Of a stretch of DNA of 64,000 bases, positions 53,921 through 63,743 are shown in pieces. A program made the position numbers and the translations under genes. A model generated the notes under the pieces. That model was not told where the DNA came from, made no database searches, and saw only the letters and a list, made by a program, of their open reading frames with translations. This DNA comes from Hymenopus coronatus (lineage: Eukaryota > Arthropoda > Insecta > Mantodea > Hymenopodidae), in contig CM060896.1 in the NCBI GenBank assembly GCA_030762935.1, positions 14,736,027 through 14,800,026 of the forward strand, in the 5' to 3' direction. Positions within the stretch are counted from its first letter, which is position 1; every line of letters begins with the position of its first letter.

Positions 53921-54001
53921 ATGTCCATGTGGATGAATTACCTCAAAGTGGGGTACAGGAAGAGACATCGTCAGCGTCGAGTCAGCAGCTCGTCTCTGGA
54001 A
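53921..54001 (+). CDS. Candidate first coding exon of a host gene (27 codons)
   Basis: An ATG opens a frame reading MSMWMNYLKVGYRKRHRQRR then VSSSSLE. It reaches a strong splice donor, GAA|GTGAGT, at 54001/54002 in phase 0. The peptide is basic in the middle (RKRHRQRR) and serine-rich at the end. Upstream DNA is unique, moderately GC-rich, and lacks HINE for 5 kb. An earlier in-frame start would extend it to about 53891. The downstream acceptor and remaining exons would lie beyond the HINE copies or outside the window. I do not recognise the protein. Chance occurrence of a donor after a short frame cannot be excluded. Confidence 0.3.
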
Positions 54002-54009
54002 GTGAGTAA
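54002..54009 (+). promoter_or_regulatory. Candidate 5' splice site
   Basis: GGAA|GTGAGTAA closely matches the consensus MAG|GTRAGT. It defines the end of the candidate exon at 53921-54001. Confidence 0.3.
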
Positions 54010-54156
54010 CTTCACAATACTTCTACCATTCTTGCCAAATAATAATTCACATACAACAATTTGTTACCAAAATCCATTAAATTCAACCGGGTAAGCAGAG
54101 TTTGGTGAAGCATTGTTCTTAAACCTTAAATAGAGTAAAAATGGGATTATCATAAG

Positions 54157-54295
54157 TTTTTTACTTTCTCCATACGCACTATGTACATAGTGTATAGAGA
54201 AAGTATTGCACTCCACCAAAAATTCGATACCGATATTTCACCGGAAATATGTTTTAGGGTCCCCAATATCCAAAAAAAGCATTTTCACAAAAAGG

Positions 54296-54338
<43 letters not shown>

Positions 54339-55049
54339 GTGTGTCTATGAACACGATAACTCAAAAACGAAAAGTCGGTAAAATACCAAACTTGGTATTT
54401 AAGTTTAGTATCTTCCAGGGATGCGACACGAAGATTTTGAGAAAAATCCCCCCACAAACAACTACCCTTTACTTGGAACTTTTTTCGAAAATTTTGATTT
54501 TCTCAAAAATGGCTCTAACGATTTTGATTAAAATTTCGGATACTAAACATATTTACTGACAAATGAAATGTATATCTTGAATTTTCTGGGAATAGCCTCT
54601 GAAGAGTAGTTTATTCTGGATGAATTTTACTAAATTTTGAATAACTGCTAAACCGTAAGAGATGGACAAAAACTTACTACATAAAAAATGTAGAGCACAT
54701 TAAAACACACAATTTATGTTATATACATTTTTTTCGTGGAGTTCGTCGTTTTTGTGACATTCCTTATTTTTGGTTTCTGCTATGAAAAACGTATACTTTT
54801 CTCATACTGGAACTTGTCAACTCCTATCCATATAAACAAAGGAACTTCATTGACATAGCGGCCAGCTTTTGACTATCACTTTAACCTACGGTTGTCCCTT
54901 ATTTCGCCTCTACTTACAAGGATGCGAGTAATAATATTTCTGCTAATTTTTTCTGATTAGCATAAAGTAAATAGAAGTATAAGCTTTTTAAGAATTATTT
55001 GTTGCAGGGATATGGAGAAAGTCATGTGAATGGTACACATCAGATTTTT
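54157..55049 (+). mobile_element. HINE copy 32, full length, subgroup A
   Basis: TTTTTTACTTTCTCCATACG to GAATGGTACACATCAGATTTTT. The palindrome core ACTATGTACATAGT is perfect. (GT)n at 54299-54336. The dyad AAATACCAAACTTGGTATTT is exact. Target reads ATAAG-TTTTT-CCATC, a clean T-run duplication. Confidence 0.87.
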
Positions 55050-55137
55050 CCATCATATTTTAATTGCATATAAGTATTTCAAATCTCACGCTCGTTTTAT
55101 TATAACTTTCATAGACGTACGCTAATTGTAAATAGTT

Positions 55138-55991
55138 GAAAAATCTGATGTGTTCCTTTCACATGACTTTCTCTACATCTCTGCAACAAATTATTGTTAA
55201 AATGCTTAGGGTTTTATTTACTTCATGCTAATGGAGAAAAAATTAGCAGAACTAGTCTGATTACTTCCTTCCTTGTAAGTAAAAGCGAAATAAGGGAGTA
55301 CCATAGGTTAAAGTGACAGTTAAAAACTGGCTGCTATGTCACTGAAGTTCCTTTGTTTGTATGGACAGGAGTTGGCAAATTCCTGTATGAGAAAAGCATG
55401 TTTTTAAAACTGAAACCAAAAACAAGGAATGTCTCAAAAACGATCAACTCTACCAAAAAAATGTATATAACATAAATTGTGTGTTTCAACGAGTTCTACA
55501 TTTTTTGTGGGGTACGTTTTTGTCCATCTCTTATGGTTTAGCAGTTATGCAAAATTCCGTAAAATTCATCGAGAATAAAGTAGTCTTCAAGGCTATTCCC
55601 AGAAAATTCAAGATATACATATTATTTGTCAGATAAATATCTTTAAAATACGACATTTTAATCAAAATCTTTATAGAGTCATTTTTGAGAAAATCAAAAT
55701 TTTCGATAAAAGTTCCATGTAAAGGTAGTTTGGGGTGGGGGAAATTTTCTCAAAATCTTCGTGTCGCATCCCTGAAAGATACTAAGCTTAAATATCTAGT
55801 TTGGTATTTTACGGACATTTTGTTTTTGATCTATCGTGTTTACAGACACACGGACCTTTTTCTGAAAATTCTGTTTTTGGATACAGGGGGCCCTAAAACG
55901 TATATTTCCGGTGAAATCTCGGTATCGAATTTTTGGGCGGAGTGCAATACTTTCTCTATACACTATGTACATAGTACGTATAGAGAAAGTA
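55138..55991 (-). mobile_element. HINE copy 33, full length, subgroup A
   Basis: AAAAATCTGATGTGTTCCTT to CATAGTACGTATAGAGAAAGTAG. CA tract absent (ACAGACACACGG). Two base differences in the dyad (ATATCTAGTTTGGTATTT). It is the nearest neighbour of copy 32, in opposite orientation. Confidence 0.85.
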
Positions 55992-56206
55992 GAGCTATTG
56001 TTGAAAATTATCCTGCGCAGTAGTTCTTTTAGAACATTCTGGTGCACATCCACTTGGTAAAACATCAATAGATTTGTAAATATTATCTAGTGTTAGAGGG
56101 TTGATTGGAAACTTTTATTTTAGTAGTTCGCAGTATTGGCATCTCACTCATATTTGCTTCATGTGAGCGTTTAGAAATTCTGCGAAGTTTGGAAAGTTAC
56201 GTTACA

Positions 56207-57059
56207 TTTTTGCTTTCTCTACACGTACTATGTACATAGTGTATAGAGAAGTTATTGCACTCCACCCAAGAATTCGATACCGAGATTTCACCGGAAATAT
56301 ATGTTTTAGGGCACCCTGTATCCAAAAACAGTATTTTAAGAAAAAGGTCCGTGTGTGTGACACCGTGTGTCAAAAACGAAAAGTCGGCAAAATAGCAAAC
56401 TTGGTATTTAAGATTAGTATCTTCCAGGGATGCAACACGAAGATTTTGAGAAAAATATCGCCCACCCCAAACTACCGTTTAAATTGGAGCTTTTTTCGAA
56501 CATTTTGATTTGCTAAAAAATGGCTCTAACGATTTTGATTAAATATCGTATATTAAAGATATTTGCCTGACAAACAAAATGTATGTCTTGAATTTTCTGG
56601 GAATAGCCTCTGAAGACTACTTTATTCTGGATGAATTTTACGGAATTTTGCATAATAGCTAAACCGTAAGAGATAGACAAAAACTTAGCACATAAAAAAT
56701 GTAGAGCACATTGAAACACACAATTTATGTTATATACATTTTTTTGGTAGAGTTGATCGTTTTTGAGACATTCCTTGTTTTTGGTTTCAGTTTTAAAAAC
56801 ATTCTTTTCTCATACGGGAAAGTGTCTACTCCTGTCCATATAAACAAAGGAACTTCAGTCACATAGCAATCAGCTTTTGACTGTCACTTTAACTTATGGT
56901 ACTCCCTTATTTCGCTTCTACTTACAAGGAAGTAAGTAATAAGATTATTTCTGCTAATTTTTTCTCGATTACCATGAAGTAAATAGAAGCATTAGCTTTT
57001 AACAATTATTTGTTGCAGATGTGTAGAGAAAGTCATGTGAATGGATCACGTCAGATTTT
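56207..57059 (+). mobile_element. HINE copy 34, full length, subgroup A
   Basis: TTTTTGCTTTCTCTACACGT to GTGTAGAGAAAGTCATGTGAATGG. It shows identical 12-base CTTTCTCTACAC at the 5' tip and, inverted, near the 3' end. Palindrome core intact. GT tract only four repeats, followed by ACACCGTGTG. Confidence 0.85.
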
Positions 57060-57272
57060 AATGTTATACTTGAAAGCAATATCTGAAGAAGTAAGATTGT
57101 CTATACCTTATCTCAGAAACTAATTGATACTAACGGCCGACATTTTTGCCACATTTTTGCACCTAAATAGGATTTATTTTACGAAAAAGTTTTTATATAT
57201 ATATATAGATTAGTTATTTTTTAAAGAAATAAATATCATCCTTTTTCAGTAAAATTTTAAGAGCTTTATATA
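57060..57272. other. Short spacer
   Basis: AT-rich, with a (TA)n patch at about 57194-57206. Confidence 0.4.
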
Positions 57273-57523
57273 AAAAATCTGATGTGTTCCATTCACATGA
57301 CTTTCTCCACATTTCTGCAACAAGTTATTGTTAAAAAGCTTATACTTTTATTTCTTCACATAATGGAGAAAAAACACACGGACCTTTTTCCAGAAATGTT
57401 TTTTTTTTATTCAGAGGGACCCAAAACATGTATTTCCGGTTGAAATCTCGGTATAGAATTTTTGTGTGCAATACAATACTTTTTCTATACACTATATAGG
57501 TAGTGCGTATAGAGAAAGTAAAA
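57273..57523 (-). mobile_element. HINE mini-copy, 251 bp, both ends kept
   Basis: AAAAAATCTGATGTGTTCCA.. through TATTTCTTCACATAATGGAG jumps directly to AAAAAACACACGGACCTTTT and ends GTGCGTATAGAGAAAGTAAAAATG. About 600 bp between are gone. This is the shape expected of a minimal transposable derivative if only the ends are needed. Confidence 0.8.
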
Positions 57524-57564
57524 ATGTATATATCATAACTTGTTAGTTTTAACGATCTCTACAT
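57524..57564 (-). mobile_element. HINE host fragment, left of the nested copy
   Basis: TGTATATATCATAACTTGTT and TAACGATCTCTACATTTTT match the middle of the element on the minus strand. The text resumes at 58417 after copy 36. Confidence 0.65.
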
Positions 57565-58416
57565 TTTTACCTTCTCTACACGTACTATGTACATAGTGTA
57601 TAGAGAAGGTATTGTATTGCACCCAAAATTCGATACCGAGATTTCACCGGAAATGTATGTTTTGGGTCCCCCTGAATCCAAAAAAAGCATTTATACAAAA
57701 AGGTCCGTGTGTGTGCGTGTGTGTGTGTGTGTGTCTGTGTCTGTGGGCAGCATAGCTCAAAAACGAAAAGACCGCTAAATACCAAACTCTCCCCACAACC
57801 CTTTACATTGAACATATTTCGAAAATGTTGATTTTCTTAAAAATGGCAGTAACGATTTTGATTAAAATACCACATATTAACGCCCTTTCTATTACAAATA
57901 AAATGTATATCTTGTATTTTCTGGGAATACCTTCTACACACCAGTTTAGTTTATTCTGGATGAATTTTGCTTAATTTGGCATAACTAGTAAACCGTAAGA
58001 GATAGACAAAAACTTACTATACAAAAACTGTAGACCTTGTTAAAATACACAAGTTATGTCATATACATTTTTTTTTCGTGGAGCTTACCGTTTTCGAGGT
58101 ATTCATTGTTATTAGTTTCAATTGTGAGGTACTTATACTTTTCTCAGACGGAAGTGTGCGTGTTTCTTTTGTTCTACTCCTGGCCAAGCAAAGAAGCGAT
58201 TTGCAATGACAATTGCATAACGACAGCTTTTAAAACATTTGACTGTTACTTTGGCCTTGTGAATTCCCTTAGTTCCAGTCTACTTATAAGGGACTAAGTA
58301 ATAAAATTCTGCTAATGTTTATCTCGATTAGCGTGGTATTGGAAGAAGAGTTATCTGTTGTAAGAAGTTTGTAGAGTAGCTAGAGAAAGTCATGTGAACG
58401 TAGCACATCAGAATTT
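57565..58416 (+). mobile_element. HINE copy 36, full length, nested, subgroup B
   Basis: TTTTTACCTTCTCTACACGT to CACATCAGAATTTT. It is inserted in the T-run of a minus-strand HINE (CTCTACATTTTT / GTTAAGTAAGTTTTTGGCTG). GT tract interrupted. Segment between CCGCTAAATACCAAAC and CTCCCCACAACCC is deleted, removing half of the dyad. Confidence 0.84.
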
Positions 58417-58590
58417 TGTTAAGTAAGTTTTTGGCTGTCTCTTACGGTTACTAATTATTCAAAATTCCGCAAAATACATCCAGAATGGAGAAGTATTCGG
58501 GAGCTATTTTCAGAAAATACAGGATATATATTTTATTTGCAATGTAAAAATGTGGGGTTTAAACAAATGCGTATTTTTGTGTAGTAATAT
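58417..58590 (-). mobile_element. HINE host fragment, right of the nested copy
   Basis: GTAAGTTTTTGGCTGTCTCT, CAAAATTCCGCAAAATACAT and GGAGCTATTTTCAGAAAATA continue the minus-strand element begun at 57524. Its remaining 5' part is not found further right. Confidence 0.65.
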
Positions 58591-59159
58591 TTTGCTTATG
58601 TCTTACGGTTTGCCAATTTACCCTAGCGGTTTACCATAGATTCAAAAAGTGCCCGGAATCATTTATTTTATCTTTGATGCATACGAAAGTAAAGAATATT
58701 TTATTTGTAGGTGTTGGTAGCGACCAAGAAGACACTTCACTTCAATTTTCATGCTAATAATGATTGTTGTCTTTGCTTGAACATAGTTTTTGTTGTGTAT
58801 TCATGTTCGTTTATCGCATTTCATAATGTCGGCTATGGAGCATATTCAAAAATAAATTGGGAAACAAATCCCCCAGAGACATTGAGAATAATTGAATAAG
58901 CCTATGGTGAAACAGCAATGAAGAAAACTCAAGTGAATGAATGGCATAAACATTTCAGTCAGATTTTCGAAAACTGAAGAAATTACTGTACATGCAACAA
59001 GGGCACTACGACAGCTATCTGAAAATGGCTTCCAGTCTTTATACGCAGGAAATATTATTAAATTGCCTTATGGTAACTTGTTTCTTTATTATTTGCACAT
59101 GCCGGGAACTTGTTGAATGTAGCATGTATGTATAAGTTGTTCCGTTTTGTTCACAAGCA
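58591..59159. other. Unassigned unique sequence
   Basis: No HINE or SINE similarity; a 62-codon frame at 58711-58899 has no recognisable feature. Two TTACGGTTT-like traces at 58598-58630 hint at another eroded HINE piece. Confidence 0.35.
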
Positions 59160-59366
59160 GTTTGAAGAAAATTCAAAATAAATACATTTATTTGTCATGC
59201 ATATATATTAAAAATAAACTAACTTTTAATAAAAATCATTAGAGCTTCTATTGAGAAAATATAAACTAAATATCCGTATAAATGTTAATTGAAAAACCTT
59301 CCGTGAAGATGCTGAAATTAAATACCAATTTGGCATTTAACAGATGTTTCGCTCTTGAATTATGAA

Positions 59367-59418
<52 letters not shown>

Positions 59419-59520
59419 ACACGGATTTTTTTTCTAAAAAATATTGGTTTTGGATTCAGGAGCCTCAAAATGCGTATTTCCGGTGAAATTACTGTGTTGA
59501 ATTTATGGATGGGAAGCAGG
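59160..59520 (-). mobile_element. HINE fragment with (TC)n in place of (CA)n
   Basis: AGAAAATTCAAAATAAATAC, TTTTAATAAAAATCATTAGA, AAATACCAATTTGGCATTTA (dyad) and TTTCCGGTGAAATTACTGTG are in the minus-strand order of the element. The tract site holds about 22 TC repeats (59370-59414). Both ends are lost. Confidence 0.68.
59370..59414. repeat. (TC)n microsatellite inside a HINE fragment
   Basis: About 22 TC repeats at the position that is (CA)n in other minus-strand copies. Confidence 0.93.
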
Positions 59521-59582
59521 GTGCTTTAGGTAACCAGAAGTGGAAGTAATACATAATAGTATAGGGAGTAATACTACAAACA

Positions 59583-59583
59583 C

Positions 59584-59620
<37 letters not shown>

Positions 59621-59634
59621 ATTATTATTATTAT
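59583..59634. repeat. (ATT)n microsatellite
   Basis: About 17 ATT units with one interruption (AATATT). Confidence 0.9.
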
Positions 59635-60547
59635 TGCTGTTGTAAGCAAATTGTCCATATTCCATGTCATGCTGTGCTAATACAGTACTAATTGTAAAGG
59701 TACATACTCATTAAAATGCAAATTAAAACACAAACTTGCAATGAGCAGGACATTTTTGTCCTCCATAAGTAAGCAGCAATTTGGTAAAGAAATATTTTAA
59801 TATGTGATAAACGTTGCCTCACTACTTTTACCAGAAATAGCCAGACATGCGCCTGAATATAGCGGCAACTTGTTCGCCTCGCTTAGATGGGTGGGTAATG
59901 TTGCCGCAGGCAGGCAACTTTAACCAAAAAGTGCTGAAATACAGAGTGGTCTGCATTATGGAACGTATAGAGTTGGTACTATCGCATCGTTGTCGACCAT
60001 ACACTTAGGGCGGCGGGAAATTAAACGCGTTGGGGAGCATAGGCAGCGGATTAAATAATATACTTTTTATTATTGCTCTGTGTACGTTAACAGTAACAGA
60101 CCTACCAAATGATAATATTTATTTAATAGTAATTTGTTACTTATGCTTTAAATATCTCCATTTAATCCAAAATATCAGTTGACCAAATATATTAATAGCG
60201 CTGCAATTGCAGTGTGACGGTGACGCGTATTCATGTGATGAAATCGCCTTTTGCTAGCTCATGTACCACATAACCTCAAATAACAATCTGCAATAGCTAG
60301 GCTGTGGCCCGTCACGTCTCCACCATTTTCAGCTTCCAATGTGCATAGATTATAACTTGTTCATTTTAAAGCATCGGTGTAACAAAATACACCGTATACG
60401 TGAAATAAGTAGGTATTTTTATTTCTATATTTTAAACGATAGTAAGTACATAAAAACACATGTATTTGACTGTTGTCTTGAGCGTCATTGTCGCTATACC
60501 GGGTACGTTCCCATGGCCTTGCATGAGGAAGAAATCAAAGTATTAGC

Positions 60548-60565
60548 ACTGCCATCTAGCGGCGA
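60548..60565 (-). promoter_or_regulatory. CTCF-like motif
   Basis: The minus strand reads CCGCTAGATGGCAGTGC, close to the metazoan CTCF core CCACYAGRKGGCRS. A single match in unique DNA could be chance. Confidence 0.25.
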
Positions 60566-60659
60566 ATAGCCGGGTGCGTTTCATTAGCATCGACTGTTCA
60601 TTTCTCCAGTGCTTCTGCAGTTTCTAAAGTTGGTATTGTTTCGCGGTAAACACATTTTC

Positions 60660-61115
60660 ATTATAAATAAAATGTATATCTTCAACTTTCTGGGAATAGT
60701 CTCTGAAATTCTCTTCCTGCTGGATGATTTTTGCATAACTGGTAAAGCGCAAGACATAAAAAAACCTTACTATTCAAAAATGTAGATCTCATTATAACAC
60801 ACAATTTATATCAAATGCAAAATTGTCGGAGAGAACAATATTCTTTGTTATTGCGTTACTTATAATTTTTTTTTTAAATGGAAAGTGATTATCCGATTTT
60901 GTTTCTCCTAGCCAAGCAAAGAGAACGGAGTTTCAATATCATCACAAGTGACCAGCTCTAAAAGATGTAACTACCGTCTTTCCCTATGTACATTGTATCT
61001 GGAAGGAATAAGTAATAAACGCATTTCTGCAAATGTTTATGTGGATTAACGTGGACTAAAATAATTTATTGAAGGATAGGTTGAGAAAGCCAATGCGAAT
61101 GCAACACATTATGTA
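60660..61115 (+). mobile_element. HINE 3'-half fragment, diverged
   Basis: ATAAATAAAATGTATATCTT, CTGGGAATAGTCTCTGAAAT, GTAGATCTCATTATAACACA and GAGAAAGCCAATGCGAATGC follow the element order to the 3' end. The 5' half is absent. Confidence 0.7.
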
Positions 61116-61324
61116 ATTTTTTAAAGTATTGCCAACGTTCAACTGTTTATTCCGACATCGGGACAACTGTATGGAATTTTAAGTATCCATGTTTAAACAT
61201 TTGAGTATCGCTATTCACTTTGTATTTATAACAAAATACGTATTGAAACAAGTAGTAAATAACTTTATGCAGCTAGAAAAACACGTTTTTGGAAGAATAG
61301 TTTGTAAACATGTTAAATTAAATT

Positions 61325-62155
61325 AGTTTTACTTTCTCTACACGTACTATGTGCATAGAGTATGTACATAGCACAAACACCCAAAATTTCGATACTGAGA
61401 TTTCATCGGAAATAGGCGTTTTAGGGTCCTCTGTATCCAAAAATAATTTTTTTAGAAAAAGGTCCGTGTGTGTCCGTGAGTCTGTGAACACGATAATTCA
61501 AAAACGAAAAGTCGGTAAAATACCAAACTTGGTATATAAGTATCTTCCAAGGATGCGACACTAAGATTTTGAGGAACATCCTCTCATCCCAAACTACCCT
61601 TTAGATGGAAACATTTTCGAAAATTTTGATTTTCTCATAAATGGTTCTAATGATTTTCATTAGAATACCGTACATTACAGATATTTACACGACAAATAAA
61701 ATGTATATCTTGAATTTTCTGGGAATAGACACATATTTATTCTAGATGAATTTGCTGGATTTTGCATAACTGGTAAACCATAAGAGATAGGCAAAGCTTA
61801 CTACACAAATGATATGATTAAAACACACACTTTATGTCGTATACATTTTTTTCGTAGAGTTGACCATTTTTTACATATTCCATGTTGTTGGTTTTAGTTT
61901 TAAAATACTTGGACTTCTCACACACGGGAATTTATCAGCTCCTGGCGATGGAAAGAAACGGATTACAACCAGCTTTTAAAATATATGACTAGCGTTTTAA
62001 CCTAATGTATTACATTATTTCCCTTTAATTAAAAAAAAGCATTTCTGTTAATGTTTATCTCGTTTAGCATGCAATAGACAGAAGAATAAGCTTTTAAATA
62101 ATAATTTGTTACAGAGCTGTAGAGTAAATCATGTGAATGGAACACATCAGATTTT
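61325..62155 (+). mobile_element. HINE copy 37, subgroup B, head of a tandem pair
   Basis: TTTTACTTTCTCTACACGTA to TGTGAATGGAACACATCAGA. The palindrome region is rearranged: TATGTGCATAGAGTATGTACATAGCAC. No GT expansion. It is followed directly by copy 38. Confidence 0.84.
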
Positions 62156-62283
62156 TTTACTTTCTCTATACGCACTATGTACATAGTGTATAGAGAAGGT
62201 ATTGTATTGCACCCAAAAATTCGATACCGAGAAATACATGTTTTGAGACTCCCTGAACAAAAATAAGCATTTTTAGGAAAATA

Positions 62284-62346
<63 letters not shown>

Positions 62347-63044
62347 CATAGCACAAAAGAGAAAAGACCGTTGAATACCAAACTTGGTATTTAAGTTTGG
62401 TATCTTTCAAAGATGCGACACGAAGATTTTCATGAAAATCGCCGCACCCCCAACTACCCTTTACATGCAACTTTTTTCGAAAATTTTTATTTTTTCAAAA
62501 ATGGCTCTAACGATTTTGATTACAATATCCTATATTAAAGATATTTACGTGACAAATAAAATGTATATCTTGAATTTTCTGGGAATAGTCTCAGAAGACT
62601 AGTTTACTCTTGATGAATTTTACGGAATTTTGCATAACTGTTAAATCGTAAGAGATGGACAAAAGCTTACTACTCAAAAAATGCAGAGCACGTTAAAACG
62701 CACAATTTATATTATATGCATTTTTTTCGTGGAGTTGATCGTTTCTGAGGTATTCCTTTTTATTTGCTTCAGCTTTAAAAAACTTATACTTTTCTCATAC
62801 AGGAATTTGTCAACTCCTGTCCATACAAACAAAGGAACTTCAGTCACCTAGCAACCAGCTTTTGACTATCACTTTAAACTATGGTACTCCCTTGTTTCGC
62901 TTCTACTTATATGGAAGCAAGTAATAAAACTATTTCTGCTAATTTTTTTTCGATTAGAATGAATAAATAGAAGCATAAGCTTTTTAACAATAATTTGTTG
63001 CAGAGATGTAGAGAAAGTCATGTGAATGGAACATCAGATTTTTT
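62156..63044 (+). mobile_element. HINE copy 38, subgroup A, tail of a tandem pair
   Basis: TTTACTTTCTCTATACGCAC begins in the T-run closing copy 37. Ends GAGAAAGTCATGTGAATGGA then ACATCAGATTTTTT. (GT)n at 62287-62342. Perfect palindrome core and perfect dyad. As at 46474, a B copy precedes an A copy. Confidence 0.87.
62287..62342. repeat. (GT)n microsatellite inside HINE copy 38
   Basis: About 28 GT repeats at the internal tract site. Confidence 0.95.
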
Positions 63045-63074
63045 GTTGTTAATAACGTTGTCAATTGCCAGGAC

Positions 63075-63250
63075 CATATCAGCGCTGCCGGTTAGCCGGA
63101 ACTTCGTCCCGCAGAAGTTCTTTAACATGCTCGTAAATCTACTGACATAGGGTTGTCGCTTTTAAAAACCATCGGTCGGGGCCGGGTTTGAACCCGCGAC
63201 CTTGAGTTCAGAAGCCCAGCGCCTAACCAACTGAGCTACCCAGACCGACT
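63075..63250 (-). mobile_element. SINE family D-prime with well-kept tRNA-like head
   Basis: The minus strand reads TCGGTCTGGGTAGCTCAGTT, GGTTAGGCGCTGGGCTTCTG, AACTCAAGGTCGCGGGTTCA, AACCCGGCCCCGACCGA. TCGGTC and GACCGA can pair as an acceptor-like stem, and the A and B boxes are sound. The body AGTAGATTTACGAGCATGTT and AAAGAACTTCTGCGGGACGA shows it is a SINE, not a tRNA gene. A block GTAGATTTACG is shared with family D. Confidence 0.72.
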
Positions 63251-63743
63251 GTATATATGTTACAAAAATAAACGAATGAAGTTAGAGAAGGTCAAGTGAT
63301 TCTGACGCATAGTTGGTATTTTTAAAATTAATTCTGAGAAAATTTCCTTGACCACCCACATACTAATTATCTCAGGAGACTCCGACACAAATCGCTTTTG
63401 GGGGGGTTCTTCCCCCTTCGAGTCTTAAAATGATTTAGCACTTTATTTTTCTTTTTTTTTTTTTTTCCCCAAAAAATGTTTGAAGAAGCGAAGGGCATCC
63501 GCTTGTAACGATGATGGCACAGGCCACTGGGCATAAATCTTAGCACCTGCTATTAATATCGTGGCCGACCAGATTTAACTTGGTGTTACTCTTGTCTTGC
63601 GCTTACTTGCGACACAGCCCACCTGTCTTCCGTCTGATTTATGTTTTCATCTCTTCCAAGTGAGGGCTGAGGTCTATGTGGCAAGTAAATGTATGTACCT
63701 CTCATCAACTTAGCAATCCAGGAAGTACACAGCAGACATTTTC
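63251..63743. other. Unassigned spacer
   Basis: A HINE-end-like trace GTTAGAGAAGGTCAAGTGAT (63281-63300) and a T-run at 63454-63466. No gene recognised. Confidence 0.4.

Larger units (their letters stand above)
59521..60659. other. Unassigned unique sequence with ATT repeat
   Basis: Includes an (ATT)n microsatellite at 59583-59634 and a CTCF-like motif at 60550. Modestly GC-rich from 59840 to 60060. No gene recognised. Confidence 0.4.

Noticed and set aside
63180..63250. Functional tRNA gene on the minus strand
   Set aside because: A and B boxes and an acceptor-like stem are present, but it continues into a SINE body shared with other copies and the D and anticodon arms do not pair cleanly. 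It is a SINE head.
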